A stretch of 11,082 nt of DNA, from positions 1 through 11,082 of the forward strand of contig NZ_CALIMQ010000012.1 in NCBI RefSeq assembly GCF_938045535.1. Reading direction: 5' to 3'. Below, one piece after another: positions 1 to 6,173 of the stretch (its first letter is position 1; each line of letters opens with the position of its first letter). Made by a program: the position numbers and the translations under genes. This DNA comes from an uncultured Campylobacter sp. (lineage in GTDB: Bacteria; Campylobacterota; Campylobacteria; Campylobacterales; Campylobacteraceae). The notes below the pieces were generated by a model that made no database searches, was not told the DNA's origin, and saw only the letters and a list, made by a program, of their open reading frames with translations.

Positions 1-317
1 GCCATCTTTTCGCAGCGAAGTCGCTCTAGCGAGACCATAGTGCACTCCCGTCCGACCAGACGTTAAATTTAAAGCCACGAAAGTTTCTGCTCTGTTTAAA
101 TTCGGAGCCGATAAAATTTTTAAAAATTCCCGAAAGTCCACTCCGCGCCAAAAGAGCATGAGCTGCGTTTTTTAGATACGTAGCGCGGCTAAATTTTAAA
201 AATTTTGCAGGTAATACGCCTTCTGCGCTCATCGTACGTCCGTGCCGCGCCGGACAAGTATCTGCAAAGTATCCGTGCCGCGATGCGGCAGAGTAAAATT
301 TCAAACCGCAAAATCCG
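1..317. other. Gene-poor stretch downstream of nrdB
   Basis: I see no convincing gene here. A minus-strand open frame covers most of it, but its composition (Ser/Arg/Phe-rich, no domain) and its overlap with the nrdB stop argue against coding. An 11-nt direct repeat TCCGTGCCGCG occurs at about 239-249 and 272-282, and each copy opens a small inverted repeat: GTCCG...CGGAC around 238-254, and TGCCGC-GAT-GCGGCA at 276-290. The second could be an RNA hairpin downstream of nrdB, but no U-tract follows it on the minus strand, so it is not a clear intrinsic terminator. Confidence 0.5.
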
Positions 318-1340
318 CTAAAAATCATCGAAACTCAAGCTTCCTTTGCTGTAGTTCGTGACCTTGCTCTCGAAAAAGTTGCTCTTTTGATCATTAAATT
401 TAGAAAAATCATCGACCCATTTTATCGGGTGTTTCGCGCCGTATCGCTTCTCAAGCCCGATGGCGAGCAGGCGCTGATCGACTAGGTAGTGGATGTATTC
501 TTCGATGATGTCGTCGGTAAAGCCCATGATTTGGTTATCTGTGATGTATTTGCCCCAATCGATCTCTAAGTTTCCCGCCGTCTCGAACATCTCGTAAATT
601 TTATCCACGTTGCGTTTATTAAACAGATCGGCGCGCTCCTTGCGGACGGAATTTATCATATTTTGAAAGAGTAGTAGGTGCGTGATCTCGTCGCGCTGTA
701 TAAAGCGGATCATCTGCGCGCTGCCTAGCATCTTGCCCGCGCGAGCAAGCGCATAGATCGAGGTAAAGCCGCTATAAAAATAGATCCCCTCTAAAATTTG
801 ATTCGCCACCATCGCTAGCAGCAGCTTATCGTCGCTAACCTCGCCCGCGAGCTCCTCATAGACGCTTGATATGTAGTCGTTTTTCCTGCGAAGCATATCG
901 TCGTGCTTCTCCATCTCGTAGATCAGATCGGTGTTTTCACAGATCGCCTCGACCATGACGGCGTAGGATTTGCTGTGGTTAGCCTCCTCGTAGGCTTGGC
1001 GCGCGAGCACGGCGTTGATCTCCGGAGCCGTGATGTAGGGGTTGATATTATCGGCGAGATTGTTGGTCTGAAAGCTATCCATCGATATCAGCTGGCTCCA
1101 CACGAGATCGTACATCCGCTTCTCGGCACTTGTGAGATTGAAGTTATAATCGCGCACGTCGTCGGTGGTATCGACCTCTTTAGGAAACCAGGTGTTGGCC
1201 TCCATCAGATCCCAAAGCTTCAGCGCCCATTGATATTTCGCCTTGGTAAAATTTAAAATTCCCTGCGGATTGCCGCCGAAGACCTTGCGATCGGTAAGGG
1301 TCTCGTCGGAGAAGGGATTGTAGATTTTTTTCCTATCCAT
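318..1340 (-). CDS. nrdB: Ribonucleoside-diphosphate reductase, class I, beta (radical) subunit NrdB
   Basis: This is the 340-aa R2 subunit of aerobic ribonucleotide reductase. It holds the diiron-tyrosyl radical cofactor that starts reduction of NDPs to dNDPs in the partner NrdA in the cytoplasm. The full ligand set of the family is readable: D88, E119, H122, E184, E218 and H221. Y126 sits four residues after H122, as the radical tyrosine does in E. coli R2 (E115, H118, Y122), so this is the tyrosyl-radical type and not a Phe-substituted form. The acidic, aromatic C-terminus (SLSFDDF) fits the tail that docks into NrdA. The ATG start is supported by an AAGG sequence about 6 nt upstream. No nrdA lies beside it; in Campylobacter jejuni nrdA and nrdB are also unlinked. 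The length is normal for the family. Confidence 0.97.
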   Translation of the reverse strand: MDRKKIYNPFSDETLTDRKVFGGNPQGILNFTKAKYQWALKLWDLMEANTWFPKEVDTTDDVRDYNFNLTSAEKRMYDLVWSQLISMDSFQTNNLADNINPYITAPEINAVLARQAYEEANHSKSYAVMVEAICENTDLIYEMEKHDDMLRRKNDYISSVYEELAGEVSDDKLLLAMVANQILEGIYFYSGFTSIYALARAGKMLGSAQMIRFIQRDEITHLLLFQNMINSVRKERADLFNKRNVDKIYEMFETAGNLEIDWGKYITDNQIMGFTDDIIEEYIHYLVDQRLLAIGLEKRYGAKHPIKWVDDFSKFNDQKSNFFESKVTNYSKGSLSFDDF

Positions 1341-1368
1341 TTTTTGCCTTTTTAAAAATTTAGGGCGT

Positions 1369-1374
1369 ATTGTA
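1369..1374 (-). promoter_or_regulatory. Candidate -10 element for nrdB
   Basis: Read on the minus strand, TACAAT follows a T-rich run (TTTTTTTCGT) about 30 nt before the nrdB ATG. Campylobacter RpoD promoters typically have a TATAAT-like -10 with T-rich upstream DNA and a poor -35, which fits. Assignment is by eye only. Confidence 0.45.
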
Positions 1375-1696
1375 ACGAAAAAAATCTTATCGAAGGCTTT
1401 GCGGGCAAAATTTAAAGGCGTGAAATTTTACCCGTAAAATTTGCCCAGAATTTTATAAGACGCACGCAGCTCGGCAGGAACACATGGCGTAATTTTGCGA
1501 CCGAGCGAGCAGAAGCTAAATTTTATACCGGCTGCATACTTGGAAGCTTTGAAATGAAATTTTATGACGAAACTTTGGGGTAAAATTTTATGATGGAGGA
1601 ATTTTATGATGAAATTTTAAAGGCATGCGGTGCGATTCCATCTATTTACTTTTCGCCAATGCCTGCAGTAAGCACCATTGCGGCAAACGGCGCAAT

Positions 1697-1755
1697 AAAA
1701 TTTCATCGCGACTCAATGCACGCCAGACAATGCGCGCTAGAAAAATTTCATCGCG
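1697..1755. repeat. 14-nt exact direct repeat, nested within an 11-nt repeat pair
   Basis: AAAATTTCATCGCG occurs at 1697-1710 and 1742-1755 (45-nt period). It is bracketed by CATTGCGGCAA at 1676-1686 and 1758-1768. The order is repeat b, repeat a, spacer, repeat a, repeat b, all in the same orientation. Function unknown. Confidence 0.7.
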
Positions 1756-1789
1756 TTCATTGCGGCAAGACGCGCGCGGCGGCGTAAAT

Positions 1790-2512
1790 TTAATCAAAAT
1801 TTCGAAGTTCTATCTTTAGCTCGGTGTGGATTTTGCTCGGATTAAAGCTCGCAAGCGGCGCGCTTAAATTGCCGAAATTATCGCCTGTAGGCAGGAAGTT
1901 TTGTAGATAATAGACGCCGCGGTAGCCCTCGCTGTATAGAATTTGCGCCATCTGCTCGATCTTTGCTTCGTTTAAAAAATCGGCATGCACGGTCGTGCGC
2001 ACCTCAAATTTAAAATTTCGCCGCAGCAAAAGCCTAAGAGTTTGCAGAAATTTATCGTATAAGCTTGACTTCGTGATGAGCTCAAAATCCCGCCGCGGCG
2101 CCTTAAAATCAAGCGCGATATAATCGATCAGCCCTAAGCTTAGCGCCTCTTCGATCTTTTGTGGATTCGAGCCGTTGGTATCAACCTTGAGCAAAAAGCC
2201 GCGCTGCTTAACTTCGTGCGCCAGCGGGATAAAATCGCTCGCACAGGTGCATTCGCCGCCGCTAAACACGATGCCCTGAAGCTTACCCGCGCGCGCATCC
2301 AAAAAACGCAGAAACTCTTCGTTTGAAATTTTACCCCGTGAAGTAACGATTTGGGGGTTGTAGCAGTAGTTACAGCGCATATTGCAGCCGCAAAACCACG
2401 CGATCGCGGCGATGTGATCAGGAAAATCAAGCATCGTAAACGGCGTGATCTCGTAAATCTGCGCGTTACGTAGGTTTAAGGCTTGCGGCGGCTTCGTATG
2501 CGTTTGTTGCAT
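1790..2512 (-). CDS. nrdG: Anaerobic ribonucleotide reductase activating protein, radical SAM (NrdG2-type)
   Basis: This 240-aa cytoplasmic radical SAM enzyme is expected to cleave S-adenosylmethionine and generate the glycyl radical on class III ribonucleotide reductase. The [4Fe-4S]-binding motif CxxxCxxC is C43, C47 and C50, with an aromatic residue (Y49) before the last Cys as usual. The SAM-binding GGE motif follows at G85-G86-E87 (FSGGECT), and a KVDTNGS strand lies at 109-115. It is longer than E. coli NrdG (about 154 aa) and resembles the roughly 220-240 aa class of NrdG activases. It starts 17 nt after the stop of the 54-aa gene. No Shine-Dalgarno is evident, so translational coupling to that gene is likely. 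Its natural substrate here should be G22 of the neighbouring mini-subunit rather than NrdD itself. Confidence 0.93.
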   Translation of the reverse strand: MQQTHTKPPQALNLRNAQIYEITPFTMLDFPDHIAAIAWFCGCNMRCNYCYNPQIVTSRGKISNEEFLRFLDARAGKLQGIVFSGGECTCASDFIPLAHEVKQRGFLLKVDTNGSNPQKIEEALSLGLIDYIALDFKAPRRDFELITKSSLYDKFLQTLRLLLRRNFKFEVRTTVHADFLNEAKIEQMAQILYSEGYRGVYYLQNFLPTGDNFGNLSAPLASFNPSKIHTELKIELRNFD

Positions 2513-2529
2513 TTGGCCGGTAGCGGCGA

Positions 2530-2694
2530 CTAGGCTATTTGTTTTTTGTCTTTTTTCTCTTCAAAAAAGACGCGCTCTTTGTGTTCGCCCTTCTTTCCGA
2601 TATTAAAGCTCTCTACTGGGCGCAAATAGCCCATTACTCTTGTGTAAACGACGCATTTTGTGCGTTTTGCTTCTAACTCTTTTGGAAATTCCAT
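2530..2694 (-). CDS. 54-aa glycyl-radical mini-subunit of class III ribonucleotide reductase (detached NrdD C-terminus)
   Basis: A small gene of 54 codons between nrdD and nrdG. The sequence from residue 11, RTKCVVYTRVMGYLRPVE, then SFNIGKKGEHKERVFF, matches the C-terminal glycyl-radical segment of NrdD enzymes: E. coli has RVCGYLG...FN.GK, and many others have RVxGYxRPVxxWNxGK. G22 in RVMGY is the expected radical glycine. The adjacent 702-aa NrdD lacks this segment. The ATG at 2694 has AAAGGA about 6 nt upstream. An in-frame ATG 15 nt earlier is less well placed. The frame is the same as that of nrdD, but two TAA codons (2734-2736 and 2722-2724) separate them. The first 10 residues are charged and probably a linker, and the tail is Lys-rich. 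Cys14 could contribute to the neighbouring metal site. I infer that the chain docks into NrdD to complete the active site. I believe similar short proteins exist in related genomes but cannot confirm it here. Confidence 0.88.
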   Translation of the reverse strand: MEFPKELEAKRTKCVVYTRVMGYLRPVESFNIGKKGEHKERVFFEEKKDKKQIA

Positions 2695-2733
2695 TCTCCA
2701 TCCTTTCATTAAGATTAAAATTTAAATCGCTAT

Positions 2734-4842
2734 TTAGGCGCCCTTGCTCTGCTTGGCCTTGTATTCCGCAAGCAGCTCCTCGTCGCATTTCGGGCAGTAT
2801 TCATGCTCGCCCGCGATGTAGCCGTGCTTATGACAGACGCTGAAAATCGGCGTGATCGTGATATAAGGAAGCTTATAGTTTTGCACTACGCTTTTTACGA
2901 GCTGTTTGCACGCCTGAGCCGAGCTGATGCGCTCCTTCATATACAGATGCAGCACCGTGCCGCCGGTATAGGAGCTTTGCAGCTCGTCCTGCATCGCCAG
3001 CGCCTCGAACGGATCGCTTCCGAAATTTGCCGGAAGCTGCGTCGAATTGGTGTAATATATATTTTTATCAAATCCCGCTTGAATGATATCTGCGTAGCGC
3101 TTCTTATCCTCTTTGGCGAAGCGATACGTCGTACCCTCGGCAGGCGTAGCTTCGAGATTGTATAGGTTGCCCGTGCGCTCCTGAAACGAGCGGATCTTCT
3201 CGCGCAGATAATCGACCATTTTAAGGGCAAATTTACGCCCGAATTCCGTCGTAATATCTTCTTTGTTGCCGCTGAAATTTCGGATCATCTCGTTTGCACC
3301 GTTGATACCGATGGTACTAAAATGGTTATTAAATCCCGGCAGATAACGCTTCGTGTATGGATACAAGCCGCGCTCGAACATCTCGGTAACGAATTTTCGC
3401 TTCTTTTCAAGCGTCGAGCTAGCAAGCTCTAAAAGCTCGTCCAGCCTCGCATAAAGCGCCTCTTCGTTGTTTTTATACAGATAGCCTAGGCGGGCTAAAT
3501 TTATCGTTACGACGCCGATGCTTCCCGTCATCTCCGCGCTTCCGAAAAGTCCTCCGCCGCGTTTAAGAAGCTCGCGCAGATCAAGCTGCAAGCGGCAGCA
3601 CATCGAGCGCACAGCACCTGGTTTATATGCCTTTGGATTGGGTACGCGCTCGCCCTTTTCGTTTGTGATATATTGCGAGCCGATAAAATTTTGAAAATAG
3701 CTAGAGCCTACTTTGGCGGTGTTTTCAAACACGGCGTCGGCCGCAGGAGTATCCCAATCAAACTCCTCCGTTAAATTTACCGTAGGGATCGGGAAGGTAA
3801 AGGGCTGACCGCACTTATCGCCCGTCGTTAAAACCTCGTAAAACGCGATCACAATGCGGTTCATCTCAGGCTCGAAATCGCCGTAAGTCAAAGCCTCAAG
3901 CGAGTCCTTGCCGCGCCTTTTAGCCTCGGCCAAAAGCTCCTCGTCGTGTAAATTTTTAAATAGATGCTCGTTGTTATGCGTAGGGATCTGCGTTTTTAGA
4001 TCATCCGGGCAGGTCATATCGATGGTGACGTTGGTAAACGGGCTCTGACCCCAGCGCGCCGGAACGTTTAGGTTGAACACGAAGCTAGTGATCGCCTTTT
4101 TGACCTCATCGTCGCTTAATTTGTCGCGGAAAACGTATGGCGCCAGATATGTATCAAAGCTACTAAACGCCTGTGCGCCCGCCCATTCGCTTTGTAAAAT
4201 TCCAAGGAAATTTGCCATCTGATACAGCGCTTCGCGGAAATGCTTCGGTGCCTTGCTCTCAACCCTGCCGCGCACGCCGTTAAAGCCCTCGTTTAGAAGC
4301 ACGCGCAAGCTCCAGCCCGCGCAATACGCCGTAAGGCAGTCCAGGTCGTGGATATGATAGTCGCCGTTTCGGTGCGCCGCGCCCTCCTCGCGAGAGTAAA
4401 TTTTATCGAGCCAGTAGTTTGCGATGACCTTGCCGGCAGTGTTATTGATCAGGCCTGCGTTTGAGTAGCTGGTATTGGAATTTGCTAAAATTCGCCAATC
4501 CTGCTTGCTGATGTATTCATTGACCGTCTGGGTGCAGTTGATGTAGGTCGTATCCTCCTCAAGCCCCAGGATGTGCTCACGCTGCATCTTGTGTGTATGG
4601 CGGTAGATCATAAAGCTCTTTAGAACGTCGAAATCGCCCGCTTCGAAGAGTTTTTTCTCGATGAGATCCTGAATATCTTCGACGCTTAGTTTATCCTTGA
4701 AAACGATCGCGCCCATTACGTTATCGAAGACTTTTTCGTCAAACTCGCTACCCGCGCTTTTGTAGGCTTTTTTGATAGCATCTTTTATTTTGTAGGATTG
4801 AAATTCTTGAAAACTTCCGTCTCTTTTAATGATTTTTTTCAT
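2734..4842 (-). CDS. nrdD: Anaerobic (class III) ribonucleoside-triphosphate reductase, large chain lacking the glycyl-radical tail
   Basis: This 702-aa enzyme reduces NTPs to dNTPs without oxygen. From the ATG, residues about 1-90 form an ATP-cone (KKIIKRDGS...FQSYKIKDAI), the nucleotide-sensing regulatory domain. The catalytic barrel follows with typical blocks: FTNVTIDMTCP near 270, GQPFTFPIPT near 345, RSMCCRLQLDL (paired Cys at 415-416, the likely region of the thiyl-radical cysteine, not certain), and NLARLGYL near 450. The end carries C670, C683 and C686 (SVCHKHGY...EYCPKC), part of the zinc site. The chain stops 16 residues later, with no RVxGY glycyl motif; that lies in the next gene. 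A GTG two codons upstream (4848) is possible, but GGGG 5 nt before the ATG at 4842 and the family-typical MKKIIKRDG favour 4842. First gene of a three-gene operon ending in the activase. Confidence 0.95.
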   Translation of the reverse strand: MKKIIKRDGSFQEFQSYKIKDAIKKAYKSAGSEFDEKVFDNVMGAIVFKDKLSVEDIQDLIEKKLFEAGDFDVLKSFMIYRHTHKMQREHILGLEEDTTYINCTQTVNEYISKQDWRILANSNTSYSNAGLINNTAGKVIANYWLDKIYSREEGAAHRNGDYHIHDLDCLTAYCAGWSLRVLLNEGFNGVRGRVESKAPKHFREALYQMANFLGILQSEWAGAQAFSSFDTYLAPYVFRDKLSDDEVKKAITSFVFNLNVPARWGQSPFTNVTIDMTCPDDLKTQIPTHNNEHLFKNLHDEELLAEAKRRGKDSLEALTYGDFEPEMNRIVIAFYEVLTTGDKCGQPFTFPIPTVNLTEEFDWDTPAADAVFENTAKVGSSYFQNFIGSQYITNEKGERVPNPKAYKPGAVRSMCCRLQLDLRELLKRGGGLFGSAEMTGSIGVVTINLARLGYLYKNNEEALYARLDELLELASSTLEKKRKFVTEMFERGLYPYTKRYLPGFNNHFSTIGINGANEMIRNFSGNKEDITTEFGRKFALKMVDYLREKIRSFQERTGNLYNLEATPAEGTTYRFAKEDKKRYADIIQAGFDKNIYYTNSTQLPANFGSDPFEALAMQDELQSSYTGGTVLHLYMKERISSAQACKQLVKSVVQNYKLPYITITPIFSVCHKHGYIAGEHEYCPKCDEELLAEYKAKQSKGA

Positions 4843-4878
4843 AAGCACCCCGAGAATTTTCTGAATAAATTGGCAGAA

Positions 4879-4884
4879 AGTATA
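4879..4884 (-). promoter_or_regulatory. Candidate -10 element for the nrdD operon
   Basis: On the minus strand TATACT lies about 36 nt before the nrdD ATG, downstream of A/T-rich DNA (TTTAATTTTGAGTTAAAG). It is a plausible Campylobacter-type RpoD -10 for the class III operon. By-eye assignment; no -35 is convincing. Confidence 0.4.
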
Positions 4885-4919
4885 TCAAGGAATCTTTAAC
4901 TCAAAATTAAAGGAACGAG

Positions 4920-4930
4920 CGGAATATCCG
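4920..4930. promoter_or_regulatory. Short inverted repeat between divergent nrdD and lipoprotein promoters
   Basis: CGGA-ATA-TCCG is a 4-bp inverted repeat with a 3-nt centre, lying between the two candidate -10 elements of divergently transcribed genes. The position suits an operator, but the arms are short and I do not recognise the site. It does not match the NrdR box as I know it. Confidence 0.2.
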
Positions 4931-4974
4931 TTACAAATTTTGCTTATAAAAAACGAAATTTAACTAAATCTCGC

Positions 4975-4980
4975 TATAAT
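4975..4980 (+). promoter_or_regulatory. Consensus -10 (TATAAT) for the LpoB-like lipoprotein gene
   Basis: A perfect TATAAT preceded by GC, about 34 nt upstream of the ATG at 5014, with T-rich DNA further upstream (TTTTGCTTATAAA). This agrees with Campylobacter RpoD promoter architecture. Confidence 0.6.
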
Positions 4981-5013
4981 CGCGGAGTTTATTTTATAAA
5001 ATTTGGAAATGCT

Positions 5014-5646
5014 ATGAAAAATTTTAAAATAAGTTTTTTCGTGATCTTGCTGTGTGCCCTTTTAGCGGGCTGCGCTGCGCTTAAAGGCTCTAAAAGCACG
5101 GATAATTCGGCGCTTACCGGAGGCATCGATCACGCAGGATATCCAAACGCATATCTGGAGCGCATCGCAGGCGAAAGCATCGCCGATCTGCTCTCAAAGC
5201 GTATCGTCGGAAAAAAAGGTGGCAGATTCAGCGTCGTCGGCATCGAGCCACTGGATGGAACGAACGCGCACGGCGTGGATGCGGAATTTTTGAGCAAAAA
5301 AATTAGAATTTCACTGCTGCATTCAGGCAAAGCGGTCGTCACAGACGCCCCAAGTAAAGATGAACTCGTATTTAGCAACGATGGTGTAAGCCGTGGCTAT
5401 CACGCCGTAGAAAGCGGCTCGATCTACGCGCCGGATTACATCTTGGTAGGTAAAATTTTACCGCAAAGCCCCGCTGTGGCAAACGACGGTAAGGCAGGAT
5501 CTAAAAAATCAAAAAATTTAAATTATGCAGCTAAAAATTCTACCGCGCAAGCAAGCGAAAGCCTACTTTTAGAGCTTTCGATGATAGATACTCGCAACAA
5601 CAAAAGCGTGTGGAAATATAAAAAAGCGCTTCAAAAGCAAATTTAA
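5014..5646 (+). CDS. LpoB-like lipoprotein (candidate penicillin-binding protein activator)
   Basis: A 210-aa lipoprotein. Residues 1-19 are a Lys-started hydrophobic signal ending in the lipobox L17-A-G-C20, so Cys20 should be lipidated. A low-complexity Gly/Ser linker follows. The folded part resembles the LpoB/YcfM family, whose E. coli member reaches from the outer membrane through the peptidoglycan to stimulate PBP1b. The family-like pattern is an N-terminal helix (ERIAGESIADLLSKRI), then RFSVVGIEPLDGTNAHGVD, then SKKIRISLLHSGK, then the strand APDYILVGKI (139-148), then LLLELSMIDT (184-193) and an ending SVWKYKK. Residues about 152-182 are a Lys/Ala/Ser-rich insertion that looks disordered. 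The match is by pattern, not by search; CsgG-like or unclassified lipoprotein are alternatives. A weak GGAAA serves as ribosome site. rpsU follows after about 50 nt and may be co-transcribed. Confidence 0.7.
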   Translation: MKNFKISFFVILLCALLAGCAALKGSKSTDNSALTGGIDHAGYPNAYLERIAGESIADLLSKRIVGKKGGRFSVVGIEPLDGTNAHGVDAEFLSKKIRISLLHSGKAVVTDAPSKDELVFSNDGVSRGYHAVESGSIYAPDYILVGKILPQSPAVANDGKAGSKKSKNLNYAAKNSTAQASESLLLELSMIDTRNNKSVWKYKKALQKQI

Positions 5647-5658
5647 GGAATTTTTCGC

Positions 5659-5664
5659 TAAACT
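5659..5664 (+). promoter_or_regulatory. Possible -10 element for rpsU
   Basis: TAAACT preceded by a T-run (TTTTTCGC) lies about 34 nt before the rpsU GTG, in the short gap after the lipoprotein gene. It is a weak match to TATAAT. rpsU could equally be read from the upstream promoter. Confidence 0.25.
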
Positions 5665-5697
5665 CACGATTCATTTTTTTGAAAGGCGGTGAGGAAA

Positions 5698-5910
5698 GTG
5701 CCTGGAGTAAAGGTATATCCGAACGAATCATTTGACGAAGCTTACAGACGCTTTAAGAAGCAGACCGATCGTAACCTAGTCGTTACCGAGGTCCGCGCGA
5801 GACGATTTTTTGAGCCGATGACGGAAGTCCGCAAAAAGCAAAAAATTTCAGCTCGCAAAAAGATGCTTAAACGTCTTTACACGCTACGTCGCTACGAGTC
5901 CCGCTTGTAG
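5698..5910 (+). CDS. rpsU: 30S ribosomal protein S21
   Basis: The 70-aa basic small-subunit protein S21, which binds near the 3' end of 16S rRNA and helps mRNA selection during initiation. The sequence begins (M)PGVKVYPNESFDEAYRRFK and continues with VVTEVRARRFFEP and KKQKISARKKM, ending RRYESRL, as is usual for Campylobacterota. I start it at the GTG at 5698 because family members start MPG(I/V)KV. The open frame extends upstream through another GTG (5689), but those residues (RK) do not belong to the family. A purine-rich GGCGGTGAGG lies just before the start, closer than a standard Shine-Dalgarno. Confidence 0.96.
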   Translation: MPGVKVYPNESFDEAYRRFKKQTDRNLVVTEVRARRFFEPMTEVRKKQKISARKKMLKRLYTLRRYESRL

Positions 5911-6173
5911 CAGTTTGCGCGGATTTGCGGATTTTAAATTTGCAGATCTGCGCGAAATTTATCTCAAATCTTTTTAAATTTACAGCCCGCTTAAAATTTG
6001 CCCGCCGCGTCAGCGCCGAAATTCCGCTCTAAATTTTAAAATTTACCTCTTAAATTTACGCGCCTCCGTGCGGCGTCCGCTTTGCACGACTCCCGCGAGC
6101 CACTAAATTTTGAAATTTATCTTTACCTATTCGTTTTTTAGATATACTTCTACATAAATTTCAAGGAGCAACC
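5911..6173. other. AAATTT-dense intergenic region between rpsU and the membrane protein gene
   Basis: About 260 bp with no gene and about ten AAATTT sites, the densest patch in the window. Just after the rpsU stop an imperfect inverted repeat (TTTGCGCGGATTTGC at 5914-5928 against GCAGATCTGCGCGAAA at 5942-5957) could form a hairpin with mismatches, perhaps an rpsU terminator, but a clean U-tract is lacking. The right end holds the promoter and ribosome site of the next gene. Confidence 0.5.
6143..6148 (+). promoter_or_regulatory. Candidate -10 element for the six-helix membrane protein gene
   Basis: TATACT preceded by a T-run (CGTTTTTTAGA), 25 nt upstream of the ATG at 6174. AAGGAG at 6163-6168 provides a strong ribosome site for the same gene. 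This fits Campylobacter RpoD promoters. Confidence 0.45.

Larger units (their letters stand above)
1341..1789. other. Intergenic region between nrdB and nrdG with short direct repeats
   Basis: About 450 bp without a convincing gene. Two overlapping plus-strand frames (about 1590-1787 and 1625-1819) have no recognisable domain and no well-placed ribosome site. The DNA is rich in AAATTT (about ten copies). Three short copies of (A/G)AATTTTATGA lie at about 1558-1568, 1583-1593 and 1599-1609. A 14-nt sequence AAAATTTCATCGCG is repeated at 1697-1710 and 1742-1755, flanked by CATTGCGGCAA at 1676-1686 and 1758-1768. I see no clear rho-independent terminator for nrdG. Confidence 0.6.

Noticed and set aside
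26..328. 100-codon minus-strand frame after nrdB
   Set aside because: It overlaps the nrdB stop, has no ribosome site or domain, and its residues follow the local repeats and AAATTT strings (KFLKF, FKNF) rather than a protein pattern.
903..1256. Plus-strand frame antisense to nrdB
   Set aside because: Shadow of the strongly supported nrdB frame; His/Val/Asp-rich without any motif.
1590..1819. Two overlapping plus-strand frames of about 65 codons downstream of nrdG
   Set aside because: They lie in repeat-rich DNA in competing frames, lack properly placed ribosome sites (the GGAGG lies inside the first frame), and show no domain.
2140..2430. Minus-strand frame inside nrdG
   Set aside because: Alternative frame of a radical SAM gene whose CxxxCxxC and GGE motifs fix the true frame.
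2603..2788. 61-codon minus-strand frame spanning the nrdD-mini gene junction
   Set aside because: Different frame from both nrdD and the mini gene; it has no ribosome site, while the mini-gene frame encodes a recognisable glycyl-radical motif.
2803..3230. Antisense and alternative frames within nrdD
   Set aside because: Shadows of the nrdD coding frame with no domain content.
5515..5731. Plus-strand start of rpsU at 5689 and a minus-strand frame over the lipoprotein end
   Set aside because: The extra rpsU residues are absent from the family, and the minus-strand frame is a shadow of the lipoprotein gene.
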